Shown here piece after piece: positions 42,736-53,647 of a stretch of 64,000 nt of DNA. The notes under the pieces were generated by a model. The model was not told where the DNA came from. It saw only the letters and a program-made list of their open reading frames with translations, and did no database searches. The position numbers and the translations under genes were made by a program. The DNA is taken from NCBI GenBank assembly GCA_964036195.1, contig OZ038458.1, positions 9,375,832 to 9,439,831 of the forward strand. Direction: 5' to 3'. Source of the DNA: Sphaerolaimus hirsutus. Taxonomy: Eukaryota > Nematoda > Chromadorea > Monhysterida > Sphaerolaimidae. The stretch's first letter is position 1. Every line of letters starts with the position of its first letter.

Positions 42736-43109
42736 TGCTGTTTTGTGAAAAACTGCTAGTCATGTTTTTTTCTCAAGTCTATGCACCAGACAAGTAATTA
42801 TGTTAATACCCTGGGACGAAGGGGGAGAGGGCCTTTCCCCGTACTTTCCTGTCTGGCATATAAAATTTATTGGAGATATTCATTATCTGTAGTGATTTAG
42901 TATTTTTGCGGCATTTTGCCCAACATTATTTTCCTTTGGAAATTGATCCTTTCCCGACCATCGCATCAAATGCAGTGTAGAGGTAAACGCAATGATGTAC
43001 CCGACGATATTGTTGGGTATTTCAATATTTTTGCGCTGGGGTACCGGCACAGGGTTCCGGAAAATGTGCAGCTATCAGGTTGGGTTCTGGTTCCCAACCC
43101 TACGCGATA
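42736..43109. other. No gene recognised
   Basis: It includes a possible solo GGTACC/GGTTCC-type repeat fragment near 43,040-43,110 leading into the next fold-back. No coding motif is seen. Confidence 0.35.
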
Positions 43110-43304
43110 TCTGGTGCCAGTTCCGCAAATTGAGAAGTGAGAAGTAAACTGGCAAATGCGAAGTAAAATGGCAAAAGCGAAGTGTAATGGGAAGTAAAAA
43201 AGAAAAAGAAAGTAATTTCTTTTCGCTTTTGCCATTTTACCTCTCAATTCACTTCGCTTTTGCCATTTTACTTCTCACTTCTCAAGTTGCGGAACTGGCC
43301 CCTG
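43110..43304. mobile_element. Fold-back element with CCAGTTCCGCAA ends
   Basis: The left end has GCCAGTTCCGCAAATTGAG and the right end CTCAAGTTGCGGAACTGGCC. Arms consist of GAGAAGTGAGAAGTAAA and AATGGCAAAAGCGAAGT repeats and their inverses, nearly the whole length. A solo left end of the same family is at 17,199 (CAGGGGCCAGTTCCGC). Confidence 0.65.
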
Positions 43305-43843
43305 GACACTGACATAAATACCTACAAATATTTACTGCAGCAATTTGTATGAACCAATGCCAATGACGTCATTGTGCAGCGCCTACGAACGGCGCCAGGA
43401 CCGCGGCACCGTTCCGTGACTGAAAGGAAAAATTGTAGTGTGGTGGTGGCGCCACTAAATTCTGCCCCCTACTGTTAAAAAAATTATGGATGGTCCCTGC
43501 TGCCATGGGCTTTTAGCAAAATTGCGTCGACTGTATAATTTTTGTGATTTATTTATCTTGTTTTGTTTTATGGCGATTTTCACTTTTCACGCTCCATTTT
43601 GACTACTGTATTACTTCGAAATACCCCCAGGGGCTTTATTATTTCGCCAGCAAATTTTCAGAGGGGGTACTTCGAGGGGGGGGGGGGGGGCGATTATTCC
43701 GCCGAAATTTTTGTGAAATTCCACATATCAGACATAAAAAAATCTAACAATTACATAGATGTATATGCGTTTATAGACGTTTATAACTGTATACACGCAT
43801 AAACCCTGCCCTAACGTCACTCAGTGATTGGTAACGGGGGTGC

Positions 43844-44074
43844 ACTGATACGCACATCTGCCCGTTACGCACATTTGCCCGTTTTTTTTTCACTTAACAT
43901 GTTTTCAAGTGATTTTCAGATATGAGTAAAGTGAAAAAAAGTTGCGCAATGACATTAGTGAACTTTTTTCACTTCACTCATATCTGAAAATCACTTGAAA
44001 ATGTGTCAAGTGAAAAACAGTGAAAAATGGCTATTTTTCACTGTTTTTTTGTGTCAGATGTGCGTATCAGGCCT
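43844..44074. repeat. Fold-back element with CTGATACGCACATCTG ends
   Basis: CTGATACGCACATCTG at the left is inverted as CAGATGTGCGTATCAG at the right. Inner arms GTTTTCAAGTGATTTTCAGA and TCTGAAAATCACTTGAAAA, plus AGTGAAAAAA / TTTTTTCACT, make a near-continuous hairpin. Confidence 0.7.
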
Positions 44075-44468
44075 GCCCATTGGTAAATAACAACGTGTGT
44101 CTGCATCAGACAGATCACGAACCGCGGTATTTGTCGTGTACATTACACTCTTGTACACTCTTTACACTCACTTTGGGTGGGGGCAGGGGTATCTTGAATT
44201 TTGACCCTTCGAGTGGTTGGATAGATAGCAAATCGCTCCTCCGGAGGGATAGATAGCTGAAAAATTTTAGGGGGGGGGGTTTGGGGGGTTGTGGTGGTTC
44301 GATATATAGGCTTCTTCAGGGCATAGAAGGAAGAAAAGGGAAAAAATCGCTAAAAGTAGGTGTAAAATAGCTCAAAATGGGTATACAAGAGCATATAGTA
44401 CTTATAATAGCTGAAAATAGGCAGTCAGACGTGATGAACCAGTGATTTTGGAGGTGAAAATCTATATA

Positions 44469-44564
44469 CCGTATTTCCTCGAAATACCCCCCAGGGGGTG
44501 ATTGTTTCATAGTGGTCTCGAGAGGGGGGGGTCAAACGAGGGGGGGTATTTCGAGGAAATACGG
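44469..44564. mobile_element. 96-bp CCGTATTTCC TA MITE
   Basis: The ends CCGTATTTCCTCGAAATACC and their complement have TA at 44,467-44,468 and 44,565-44,566. It is among the shortest copies, nearly all TIR plus C/G-rich subterminal blocks. Confidence 0.87.
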
Positions 44565-44734
44565 TATAGGTAAGAAAAATAACGATTTTGGTCGAAAATT
44601 GGGGTATAATTTCTGAAAAATCGCTCCAGATAGGTAGATAGCTGGGCGATTTGGGGGGGGGGGGTTTAGGGGGTAGTAGCCCAAAATTTTGCCTCTGGGA
44701 TAGATAGATAGCTGAGCAGCCTCCGGGATAGATA

Positions 44735-45048
44735 AACACCTTCCCGGTCAAGTAAGCCACCCATTTTTTTCTTTCACTTCGGAAGCTATATCTCGGGCTA
44801 TGGTGGGGTTATAGAGCTGAAACTTTGTCAATATATACTTGTAACATCCCTCTACTCTGCATCAATGGGGGGAGGCATGGCGACCCACCCTGTAGTTGGT
44901 CGCCAGGCCTCCCCCCATTGATGCAGAGTAGAGAGATGTTACAAGTATATATTCACAAAGTTTCAGCTCTATAACCCCACCATAGCCCGAGATATAGCTT
45001 CCGAAATGAAATAAAAAAATGGGTGGCTTACTTGACCGGGAAGGTGTT
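44735..45048. mobile_element. 314-bp near-perfect palindrome, TA TSD
   Basis: AACACCTTCCCGGTCAAGTA at the left is exactly inverted at the right, and the two roughly 150-bp arms match with only a few differences around a small centre (CCACCCTGTAGTTGGTCG). TA at 44,733-44,734 and 45,049-45,050 is the TSD: removing the element and one TA restores the host phrase GGGATAGATAGATAGCTGGG. No gene is carried. Confidence 0.92.
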
Positions 45049-45519
45049 TAGATAGCTGGGCGGTTTGGGGGGGGGAACCCCCCCCCCCCAACCCCCCCCC
45101 ATTCGAGACCCCTGGGTGGGGGTATTTCGAGGGTGGTTGTTATTTCCTCAGCAAAATTTTAGCGGGCTGTTTCGAGGGGGAGCGGGTTAATTCAAAGTAA
45201 TACGGTATCCAAAATGAGGCACTTAGATGAAAACTGTTAGGAATGATAAGTGGAGTGGAGCACTATTTTCAGGGTTGGCAATTGTTGTGTTTATTATGGG
45301 TGTAACTACGGATGGAAAAATCGTTGATGGAAGAAACGTTCACTGACCCGGTTTGAAGAAAAGTGTTTCTCAAAAGCTCCCAAATACAGTTATGACTGTG
45401 AGTACATATCTAGCTCCCAAACATACAGCAGATATATCAGACAGATGGCAATACTTTGTGATACCTTGAAGGTGAAGGGTAATACCTTGAGAGATGTTTC
45501 CCATTGTACTGGCATGTGA

Positions 45520-46385
45520 AAGCCCGGGGTCTTCAAGATTTTACCCCTTGCGGGGGCTGGATAGATAGCAAATCGATCCTTCGGAGGGATAGATAGCTGG
45601 AAATTTTTTCCTGGGGGGGCTCGCGGGGGCAAAATATGTAAGCTTTTTCAGGGGTTTTGTAGATTTGGACTCGCGGGATAGAAAAAAATAGGCTAAAAAT
45701 GGCTAAAAATAGGTACCGTAAATCCTCGAATAAGTCCCCCCTCGAATAACTCCCCCCTCGAATAACTCCCCCCTGTAAACTGACTGAGGAAAAAATAACT
45801 CCCCCCTCGAATAACTCCCCCCTCTTTTATGGGTGGGAACAAAGTCCACATATAAAAAACGTATGTACGTATATGATCATTAAAAGCATTCATTATTTTG
45901 CAGTTTATGCACACTAGCATTGATTTTATTGCATGAATTACGGGATTTCTATTCTGGCTCACACGTTTATGCAGCCTACTTAACCCCATTCAGATGATAT
46001 ACTGATCAAGTATTTTACTCAATATTCCGACGAAGAAATAACTCCCCCCTCGAATAACTCCCCCCCTCGAATAAGTCCCCCCTCAAAAAATTCTGAGGAA
46101 AAAATAACTCCCCCGGGGACTTATTCGAGGATTTACGGTATATAAACGTGCATTTAAGCGAAAACTGCGACTTTGATCATGAAAAACTATGAAATGATAT
46201 GAAAATTAACGATTTTGAACGAAAATTGAGGCAAAATTTCTCAAAAATCGCTCAACATAAATAGGTAGGTATCTGAGAGATTTGGGGGAGGGGGTGGCTC
46301 AGTGGGTAGTAGCCAAAAAATTTGCCTCGGGATAGATAGATAGCTAGTGGATTTGGGGGGCAGTCCCCCCCCCCCTAGGAGACCC
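45520..46385. mobile_element. CAGGGG-family copy or copies interrupted by a TA MITE
   Basis: Family phrases are present on both sides of the insertion: GGATAGATAGCAAATCGATC and GGGGTTTTGTAGATTTGGAC at the left, and TTTCTCAAAAATCGCTCAAC and CTCGGGATAGATAGATAGCT at the right. The ends are degraded (CCCGGGGTCTTCAAG; CCCCTAGGAGACCCTAGG). It is possibly two overlapping copies. Confidence 0.6.
45716..46138. mobile_element. CCGTAAATCCTCGAATAAGT-type TA MITE
   Basis: The perfect terminal repeats CCGTAAATCCTCGAATAAGT and ACTTATTCGAGGATTTACGG are flanked by TA (45,714-45,715 and 46,139-46,140). Subterminal CCCCCTCGAATAACTCC units are repeated on both sides of a 150-bp AT-rich core. Confidence 0.88.
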
Positions 46386-48317
46386 TAGGAGTACACTAAC
46401 AATGTATATTTTATACTACACGCTGTTTCGCCTGTATAAAAAATATGGTACGAACTAAGGACGCCCTGTGCTTTTCCAAAAACAATTTCTAATAAAAGAC
46501 TAATGCCAACATTTATAGTACTTATCCACCAGCTATTTTGCAATTACTTTTGCGCCTCAGTTGACATCGGGTTGACAATAAACTTGCAAAATCCTGGTGT
46601 CAACTACTGTGTGTTGTGCCATTATCCCGCTTTTTTGAGCGCATCATTCAATTTCACGCGTTCTCGCCGGTTGAGTTTACGTGGTGTGGACGGTCTATAC
46701 TCTTTTAGGTACCCAACCACTGTACCAAATCCAGCATTTTTTCAAATTGCATGCTGCATGCGCTGTAAGACGGTTTCTAATGGTCAGTCGCGCTTCAACG
46801 ACCCGCCGCCATAGCTGCAGCTGCCGCAATCACACGGGGGAAGCGGACAACCGCAATTTGTGCTTGTGTCGCTTGTTTTGATTTCAATAATTGTGCCGTG
46901 TGTTGATAGGACAGCTAGAGCATGAAATATCGTTGTTCATGGCTGGGTTTGGTTATAAATGCGAATGATAGATGCGTTGGGTTTCATGGACACTGTTTTG
47001 AAGTTATTTCTTCAATCTGGAGGAATTTCAGACACTGCACATGCCTTGTAAAGTATAAAATTCATGTAAAATGTCATGAACAGTGCTTTTGATCAGTAAA
47101 AAGTTGAAGAAAATTTTACATTTACATGTCTTTTTACACTTTGCATGATATTTCAAATTGTAAATGACATGTTACAACGTCTGTGAGTGTTATCTGATGT
47201 GTTTATTGTTGACAGCTTGTACCTAATCAGCTAACAAGTTACCTTCGTTGAAATAGACCCAGGGATGTTATTATTTCGTCACATTTCTGTTTACTATGGT
47301 GCAACGTGAGCGGCAGAGTTGTTATAAGTAAATACCTAAATTTTTCAAAAGTACGCGTACTGGTAAATGCTTTGACTTTTACCGATGCTCATAAGGTACC
47401 CAGGTAAAATACTAAACACGCAGTACCTGGGTAAAATTGCGAAGTATTGTTTTTTCATGGAAGTGTAAAATCTAATATTTTCCGGGTATTTTGCTGGATC
47501 TAGGTACAAAATTGGATAGACATTTCAAAGTTCCAACAAAGAATTAATTCTCTCAGTGTACAATGGAAAAAAGTTGTCACAACTTTAGTTCATGCATGTA
47601 TGTCATTTCTGAATGTTATTTTCACCAAACTATCAAGGGATAGTAGCGTAAAAATTTATCCAGATAGATAGCTTAGCGTTGCCTGGGATAGATAGATAGC
47701 TGGAGCGTTTGTAGGAGGGAAAAACTCCACCCAATTTCTCAATTTTTTACTCCCGAATACCTACACTTTCATTCGCTCACACATTCCCATCTGATTGATA
47801 ATTCGGCCATTCACCAATTAAGTCAGTCGCAGCTTCATTCTTTGCCGTTTCCAGATGGTACAAAAATATATTGTTCCATGCAAAAAGTTCAACTCTGGGG
47901 GGGGGCGTTATTATAGTCTGTTATTCTTTCATGACACCTTTTTTTACGCGCAATTTTGGGGCGCAATTCGAGTGTGGGGCAATTCGATGACATTTTTACA
48001 ATGTGTGCTCTGGATGCAACGAGTAAAAAAACGCTCGTAAATAATGACAAAAGCAATGTATTTTAATGAAATATTTTTTTCAAACTGATAAATGTTCTGT
48101 ATTCACGCTGTAACAGCAAATAGTGCGTATTGTCGTTAAATGAAACAGCTTTGTTGAGCTGTGGACGTTGCTTGACAGATCATGTATAATGCAAAATCCA
48201 TTAATGTCTGATGACATGGTATTTTTGGGAAACTATTTATGATGGAATTGACATGTGAATGGCAGTTGTACAAAAAATTCTGCTTGTTGTCTGTTGTAAC
48301 CGTGTGGGGTGGTGAAA
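46386..48317. other. Gene-free stretch with scattered repeat fragments
   Basis: Items seen: a GTTGACA motif pair (46,558-46,575); a moderately GC-rich segment at 46,640-46,870 without a recognisable frame; a TCATGTAAAATGTCATG repeat patch at 47,040-47,170; an AGAGTTGTTATAAGTAAATA-type fragment with GTACGCGTACTGG at 47,310-47,480; a CAGGGG remnant at 47,640-47,715. Confidence 0.4.
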
Positions 48318-48325
48318 TATACAGA

Positions 48326-49378
48326 TAGGGTGGCAGACGGTACGGGCTTGCGGTAAACCGTACGGTACGGTAAATTTTCTCTTTTGCGGTAAACGGTACG
48401 GTACGGTAAATCCTCAATTTTGCGGTAAACGGTACGGTACGGTAAATCTGAAAAGTGCGGTTCGCGGTACGGTACGGTATGGTACGGTAAATTTTTGCTC
48501 ATCAGAAATGTACCAATGCCAGACTACAGACAACTTTTACTTCATGAATTGACACTAAATTGAATTATGCAAAGTGTTAATGGACTTTAGAACACAATAA
48601 CAGTGTGATAACATAGAATTGCATTAACCACAATGCAGTGGTTCAATATATAGGCTTTTTCAAGGTTCAGAAGAAAGAAATGGAGAAAAATTGCTAAAAG
48701 TGGGTGAAAAATTGCTAAAAGTGGCTGAAAATGGTAAAAAAGTATATGAGTGCATATGGCAATGAGCCATGAATTCAATTTGGGTACACACTTCAACCCC
48801 CATTGGAGACCCCTGCTGTGTAGCCATAAGATAGCAACTGATTTCAATTCAACAGCAAAGTTGCTATTTCATTAAAACATTAATTTTTCTTTTGATTACT
48901 TTTTGTATACTACCGTACATCAAAAATATGTACCTACAACAAATAAGCTCAAAACATTGAGGGTGATGTAAAACACCTACAGTGCGATTTGAAGCACATG
49001 GCTTGATTTTAAAAACACATTATACTAATGTAAATGAAGAGTTGCAGCCATATTGCATGGGGAAATGGAAGAGCTTCAAATCAGTCAAAACAATGTTGTC
49101 AAATTTGTGCGCTTGCGTGCAAAAAATTTGCAGAACACCACATTTTAAAGTGAATTTTAAGGTGCATTTTTAAGGTCAATCTGAGTAAAATTTACCGCAT
49201 TTTCTGCGGTAAATGAGTGCGGTACGCGGTACGGTATGGTAAATTTTGGAAAATGGGGTGCGCGGTACGGTAAATTTCTAAAAGTGCGGTAAACGGTACG
49301 GTACTGTAATTTTTCCAAAAATGCGGTACGGTATGGTATGGTACGGTATGGTACGGTACGGTAAATTCTGCCACCCTA
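48326..49378. mobile_element. hAT-like element with GGTACGGTA arrays, TSD TATACAGA
   Basis: It begins TAGGGTGGCAGACGGTACGG and ends AAATTCTGCCACCCTA, with perfect TATACAGA at 48,318-48,325 and 49,379-49,386. CGGTACGGTAAA arrays occur at 48,333-48,492 and 49,195-49,365. Between them is about 700 bp that includes a CAGGGG-family remnant (48,645-48,815) and a TAGGGTTGG-like phrase (GCGCTTGCGTGC). No transposase. Confidence 0.88.
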
Positions 49379-49386
49379 TATACAGA

Positions 49387-49879
49387 TTCAAACCTAAGTT
49401 GAATATGTACCTACCTTGCTAAATTCATGTAAATACATATTGGGAAGAAGTGTAACTTCTACCCACCACACCCAAAGTTCAAACAAATGTGCTTACTAAA
49501 TTTTTAGTACGCAATTGAATGCGGTGCGCTAGGTGTCAACTAAAATGCAAGCCACCATAATCTGCCGTATATTGCAAAGTACATGAAGCTGTTATGGTGC
49601 GAACAGGTTCAAATGTATCGAGCATGTTTCATTGCATATTGCGCGTGTTTGTGGTCTGTCTGTGTGTCTAATTGTAACGTGTCTACGGTGTCTGGAAGTC
49701 TCTAATTATTTTTGTTGCAAAACGTCAAAAAAATAAAAAATTTCATGTTAAATTCACTACTTAGAGCGAAACTAAGTTTGGCAAAGACAAAGGTTTTGGT
49801 TCAACGAAAGGATGCGTATAGTAAACCTAATAGTGTAGTAACAAAAAGTACCACAAGTATCCGAAATACCCGGGTATTT
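49387..49879. other. No gene recognised
   Basis: AT-rich. Frames here show no known motif. Confidence 0.35.
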
Positions 49880-50150
49880 ACACATAAAAATCCACGCACA
49901 TGCGAACTGTGCCGCGCGGGCCGGTCCGCGAACGCATGCGCCGCGCGCCGCTGATTTCATCACTGCCGCGCTTCAGGCTTTAGCTCGGCTCGGAAGTGCG
50001 CGTTTATTGTCGCCGCTGAGCCGACTTCCAGCTCGTGTTATATTAGTTCGATCTGCGTGGTTACACGGCGCTGCAGCATGAGAGGCTACTTTTTACGGCG
50101 TGGGTAGGTTGGTGAAAGTCGCGAGTAATGTGGTTTTTATTCTGTCGTCG
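49880..50150. promoter_or_regulatory. CpG-rich island
   Basis: A dense GC/CpG block (GCCGCGCGGGCCGGTCCGCG, GCATGCGCCGCGCGCCGC) lies in AT-rich DNA. It could be a promoter and first exon, or a GC-rich repeat. I see no start codon and frame pair with recognisable protein, so the assignment stays open. Confidence 0.25.
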
Positions 50151-50462
50151 AATGCACGAGTTTGCGCAATGTAGCGAAAAAGTTTTTTTACACATTCTTT
50201 TTGTGGTGTAAGACTATATGTTTTTTTCATACAGTATTTGCATTTTGCAATGTGTGTCGACAGCTAATACCTATGTTATGTTGTAAAAATAGTAATAATC
50301 ATTGTAAAATCCAATCTATTGCGAATGGATGCGCAATTCACGATCTAACGGTTAGTGATGCAAAGAGCGCCAGAACTGGGGCTTCAGAAAAGTGAACGGC
50401 CGGAAAACGGAAGCGGATATTTTTTGGTACTGCCAGAAAATTGAAAAATGAAATGCTGGAAA

Positions 50463-51716
50463 TAGGGATGGCCAAAAAATGTTTTTAACGACCCTGTTTT
50501 TAAATTTTAAAAACAACATTTTTTTAAACGTTTTATTTATAAATAAAACGTTTTTTTTAAAGCTCCCAAATATGGTTATGGTTCAACATATACAGGTATA
50601 ACAGACAATTACCAGTACTTTGTGATGTTATATATAGCCACAGAATGGCTGTGGAGCCATGGGATAGCATTACAAGTAGGGTTCAAACGGGATCCCGATC
50701 CCGATCCCGGATCCCGTGAAATTCCGGGATTTACCAGTCCCGATCCCGATCCCGAAACCCCAATCCCGATCCCGAAATCCAAAAATACCAATCCCGATCC
50801 CGATCCCGAAAATTTACAAATCCCGATCCCGATCCCGAGAAACTCCCAAGTCCGGGATCCCGATCCCGGAAAAATGAGTGGAAATTATAAAAAGTGAAAT
50901 AATGACGTTTTTGCATGCAAAAAAGTGGATGCAAACCCCCAGTGTCAATTTTATGCCACTTTTCTGGCATCCAACAGTGTTTTGAGACCTTTATGAACAA
51001 CTGTGAATGCCAGAAAAATGGCCAAAATCTGTATCCCTAGAACCCAATCCCGATCCCGGAAAAATGCCAATCCCAATCCCAATCCCGATCCCGTGACCCC
51101 AATCCCGGCCAATCCCAATCCCAATCCCGATCCCGAAATCTCAAAAAACCAATCCCGATCCCGAAACCCCAATCCTGATCCCGATCCCGAAATCTCAAAA
51201 AGTGAATCCCGATCCCGATCCCGAAAAGTCAATCCCGTTTGAACCCTAATTACAAGTGGTGATTTCTGTCTAAAATATCAATTTTTTGTCAACTTCTTAT
51301 GTATATCGCCTTTTGTCAAATGTCCGTGACTTCAAGTCAAGTTTTGCATGGAATTGTGCTTAAATCAGGTTATAAGAGAAGGCTGATCCATTGACAGTGA
51401 TGTTTCACACTGTAGATGTATGTGCGAGCACATTGACTGGATAGTATATGCTACACTAACATATCACAATGTATTATTACACAATAGCATGAACAAATGG
51501 TAGCTTTCACACTAAAAATGCCTCAAACCAATGAAAACAACCACCAATGGTTATGTGTATGTGAAATTGCGCACTTGCGCGCACAAAAATTGCAGAATAC
51601 CTAGTGCATAGTACAAAAATTTAGGCTGATGTTTTTTAAATAAAATACAGTTTCGATGCCTGTTTTTTATTAAAAAACATTTTTTAAAGGACAGTTAAAA
51701 AACGCCGCCATCCCTA
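50463..51716. mobile_element. TAGGGATGG hAT-like element (TAGGGTTGG relatives), TSD GCTGGAAA/GCTGTAAA
   Basis: It begins TAGGGATGGCCAAAAAATG and ends AACGCCGCCATCCCTA. The flanks GCTGGAAA and GCTGTAAA match at 7 of 8. The body is the TAGGGTTGG family in reverse orientation (AGCTCCCAAATATGGTTATG, ACACATACACATAACC-like end). A GATCCC element is inserted at 50,677. Confidence 0.8.
50677..51248. mobile_element. hAT-like GATCCC element, TSD ATTACAAG
   Basis: The ends are TAGGGTTCAAACGGGATCCC and AATCCCGTTTGAACCCTA. Perfect ATTACAAG lies at 50,669-50,676 and 51,249-51,256. Two arrays of CCCGATCCCGAT units (50,690-50,880 and 51,040-51,236) are in the same orientation, separated by about 160 bp. This is the innermost of three nested insertions. 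Confidence 0.9.
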
Positions 51717-51800
51717 GCTGTAAAGCAGGAAAACGGAAGTGAAATTTGCCAATTTGCAATAGAATTTGCAAAGAATTTCCGATAAAAAGTTTCAGAAATT

Positions 51801-53016
51801 TTGTTGGATATGGAAAAATTCACATAATTGGATAGTGATCTGCATATAGGTTTGCCATTTGGCTTTATTGTGGTAATTTGTAATTTATGTACCTGAATCA
51901 ACTACACAATATTATGCCAAATTATGAAAACAGCAACAATATCCTGGATATAGCAAAATGCTTACTCAAAACAAATCTGTATGCATATTTGATTTCTGGC
52001 AGGAACTGGTGGAAGATGATCAGTTACTGCATTCAAAATTCAAAATTTCTACAATATTAATTGTAATGACTAGCCCCAGGAATGAGACGTCATTTATTCA
52101 TTTAGCTCAATTTGAGATAAGAGGGCAATTTGCAATGTCAAATGTTTTTCCAGTTTTTGACAGGAAAAAACACCCACTCAAAAATAGAATGAAAATGAGA
52201 GCATAATCAAACTATGATGAGAGGGAAAAGACAGATAAAAAGATGAAAATATGTTAACCTTCAATCAACTGAACTAAATGGAGCATTAGCACAGTCAATA
52301 TTTATCTGCAACAGGCAAACAGCAGTTTTTTTATTATTTTTCGTCCTAGTTTCATTAAATTTGAATACATCATAGGATACAAGATAAAAGATACAATTAC
52401 CACACAAAAACAAATAGAACTATGAAATATGAGACTTACCTAATAGTGCTGTTTTGAGTGAAGTGAAACAAAAATACAAATGTAAAAAAGCTAAAATACA
52501 GTTCGAGGTTGTTGGAAAAAGTGTTGGAAAATGGAAAGTTAAGCTGGAAAAAAGAACCAGAAAATAGAAGATTGAGCCAGAAAATGCAAATGGAAAAACT
52601 TTATGGCTGTAAGTGGAAATATCAAATGAAGTCACATAAACGTGACACCACACACCAAAACTACTATGGCGCCTTTTTAGCACTAGCGCCAGATACCAGG
52701 GCCATGGAATGGTGCTTTACCATCGATTCTTCTAAAATATATATTCTGCATCCACATGGTTCCGTATAAGCCATTTTTCCTACAGTGCAAGGTGGTACTT
52801 AACAGTCATCATGGGCTAATTTCCTTGCTGTGAATTAGCCATTAAAGATCTGCTCACAAGGCACTATAACCCGTATAAGCCGCAGCGTTGCCGCGATATT
52901 CTTTGTGAATCTCGTTTAGATACGTTTGATTCGCTGAAAGATGTCCTTTGACATGGATAATATTCCCACTGACAATAGGTTCGATTTTTTTCAGTCTAAG
53001 CTGTTCCTTTCCCACG
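51801..53016. other. Gene-free stretch
   Basis: It contains a degraded GGAAAATGGAAAG array near 52,510-52,600 and a partial GGCGCC-like phrase at 52,668-52,720 (GGCGCCTTTTTAGCACTAGC). Frames such as 51,958-52,206 have no recognisable motif. Confidence 0.4.
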
Positions 53017-53018
53017 TA

Positions 53019-53645
53019 AAGTCGGCAGACGTATCGCCCTACAAACATTTGCGTCAATCTCTCCAGTGGAGAGTGCATGACGGCATTAGGTATTGTGAGT
53101 TGTGACGCAATATCTTAATGATTGGAATAGATTGGGTCACGTATGAAAACTTGGCCCTTATCCCAGTTACCAGTTGCGTATTATACAAATGAGAGTGAAA
53201 ACTGAAGGTTAGCTAAAAATCGTTAAAATTTGCTTTGCTTTGCCAATTTCCACCTTCATAAGCGCTATTTTTGTTTATATACATGGTTATATAGCTATTG
53301 TGAGCCTATTTTATTCATATTAATAGCGGATTTCGAAATTTTGGCCGGCTGCCAAGTTCTCTTCTGTTGGAACGGAGCCAACGAATGAAAAATAAAATAA
53401 AAACAAAAACGGTAGCTTGAACGGTAAAACGGTAGTTTGAACGGCCAAATTCTTTACGAGCAACGTTGAAAATGTAGATAACTAGGGCGTGGCACGCACG
53501 GACGCAGCGAAACGTCCATTTTTCTTTTAATACGAATTTCTTTTTCAATTTCTAGCGTCCGCTTGGGACACAAGTTTCGTTGTTCGCTCTATTCACGAGC
53601 AAATTCTAACTCTCCGATTTTGTAGGGTGAAATGTCCGCCGACTT
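53019..53645. mobile_element. TA-flanked element, TIR AAGTCGGCAGACGTATC (copy 2, inverted)
   Basis: Nearly identical to 5998-6623 on the opposite strand, with ends AAGTCGGCAGACGTATCGCC and GGTGAAATGTCCGCCGACTT and TA on both sides (53,017-53,018 and 53,646-53,647). A 77-codon frame (53,315-53,548, minus) corresponds to the 79-codon frame in copy 1. Confidence 0.75.
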
Positions 53646-53647
53646 TA

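Larger units (their letters stand above)
44184..45114. mobile_element. CAGGGGTAT hAT-like element, TSD GGTGGGGG, with two nested insertions
   Basis: It begins CAGGGGTATCTTGAATTTTG and ends ATTCGAGACCCCTG. GGTGGGGG flanks it at 44,176-44,183 and 45,115-45,122. It is interrupted by a 96-bp CCGTATTTCC MITE (44,469) and a 314-bp palindrome (44,735). Confidence 0.8.
43606..45205. mobile_element. CCGTATTACTTCG-type TA MITE expanded by several nested elements
   Basis: The left end is CTGTATTACTTCGAAATACC and the inverted right end is AAAGTAATACGG, with TA at 43,604-43,605 and 45,206-45,207. Between them sit a fold-back at 43,844, a CAGGGGTAT element at 44,184, and inside that a smaller MITE and a palindrome. 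That both ends belong to one insertion is inferred from their matching subfamily sequence. Confidence 0.5.
50395..51800. mobile_element. GGAAAACGG element split by a nested insertion
   Basis: GGCCGGAAAACGGAAGCGG on the left (50,398) and AGGAAAACGGAAGTGAAATT on the right (51,727) are halves of a GGAAAACGG-array remnant, interrupted by the 1.25-kb element at 50,463. Its own TAGGGTGTCAA ends are not preserved. Confidence 0.55.
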
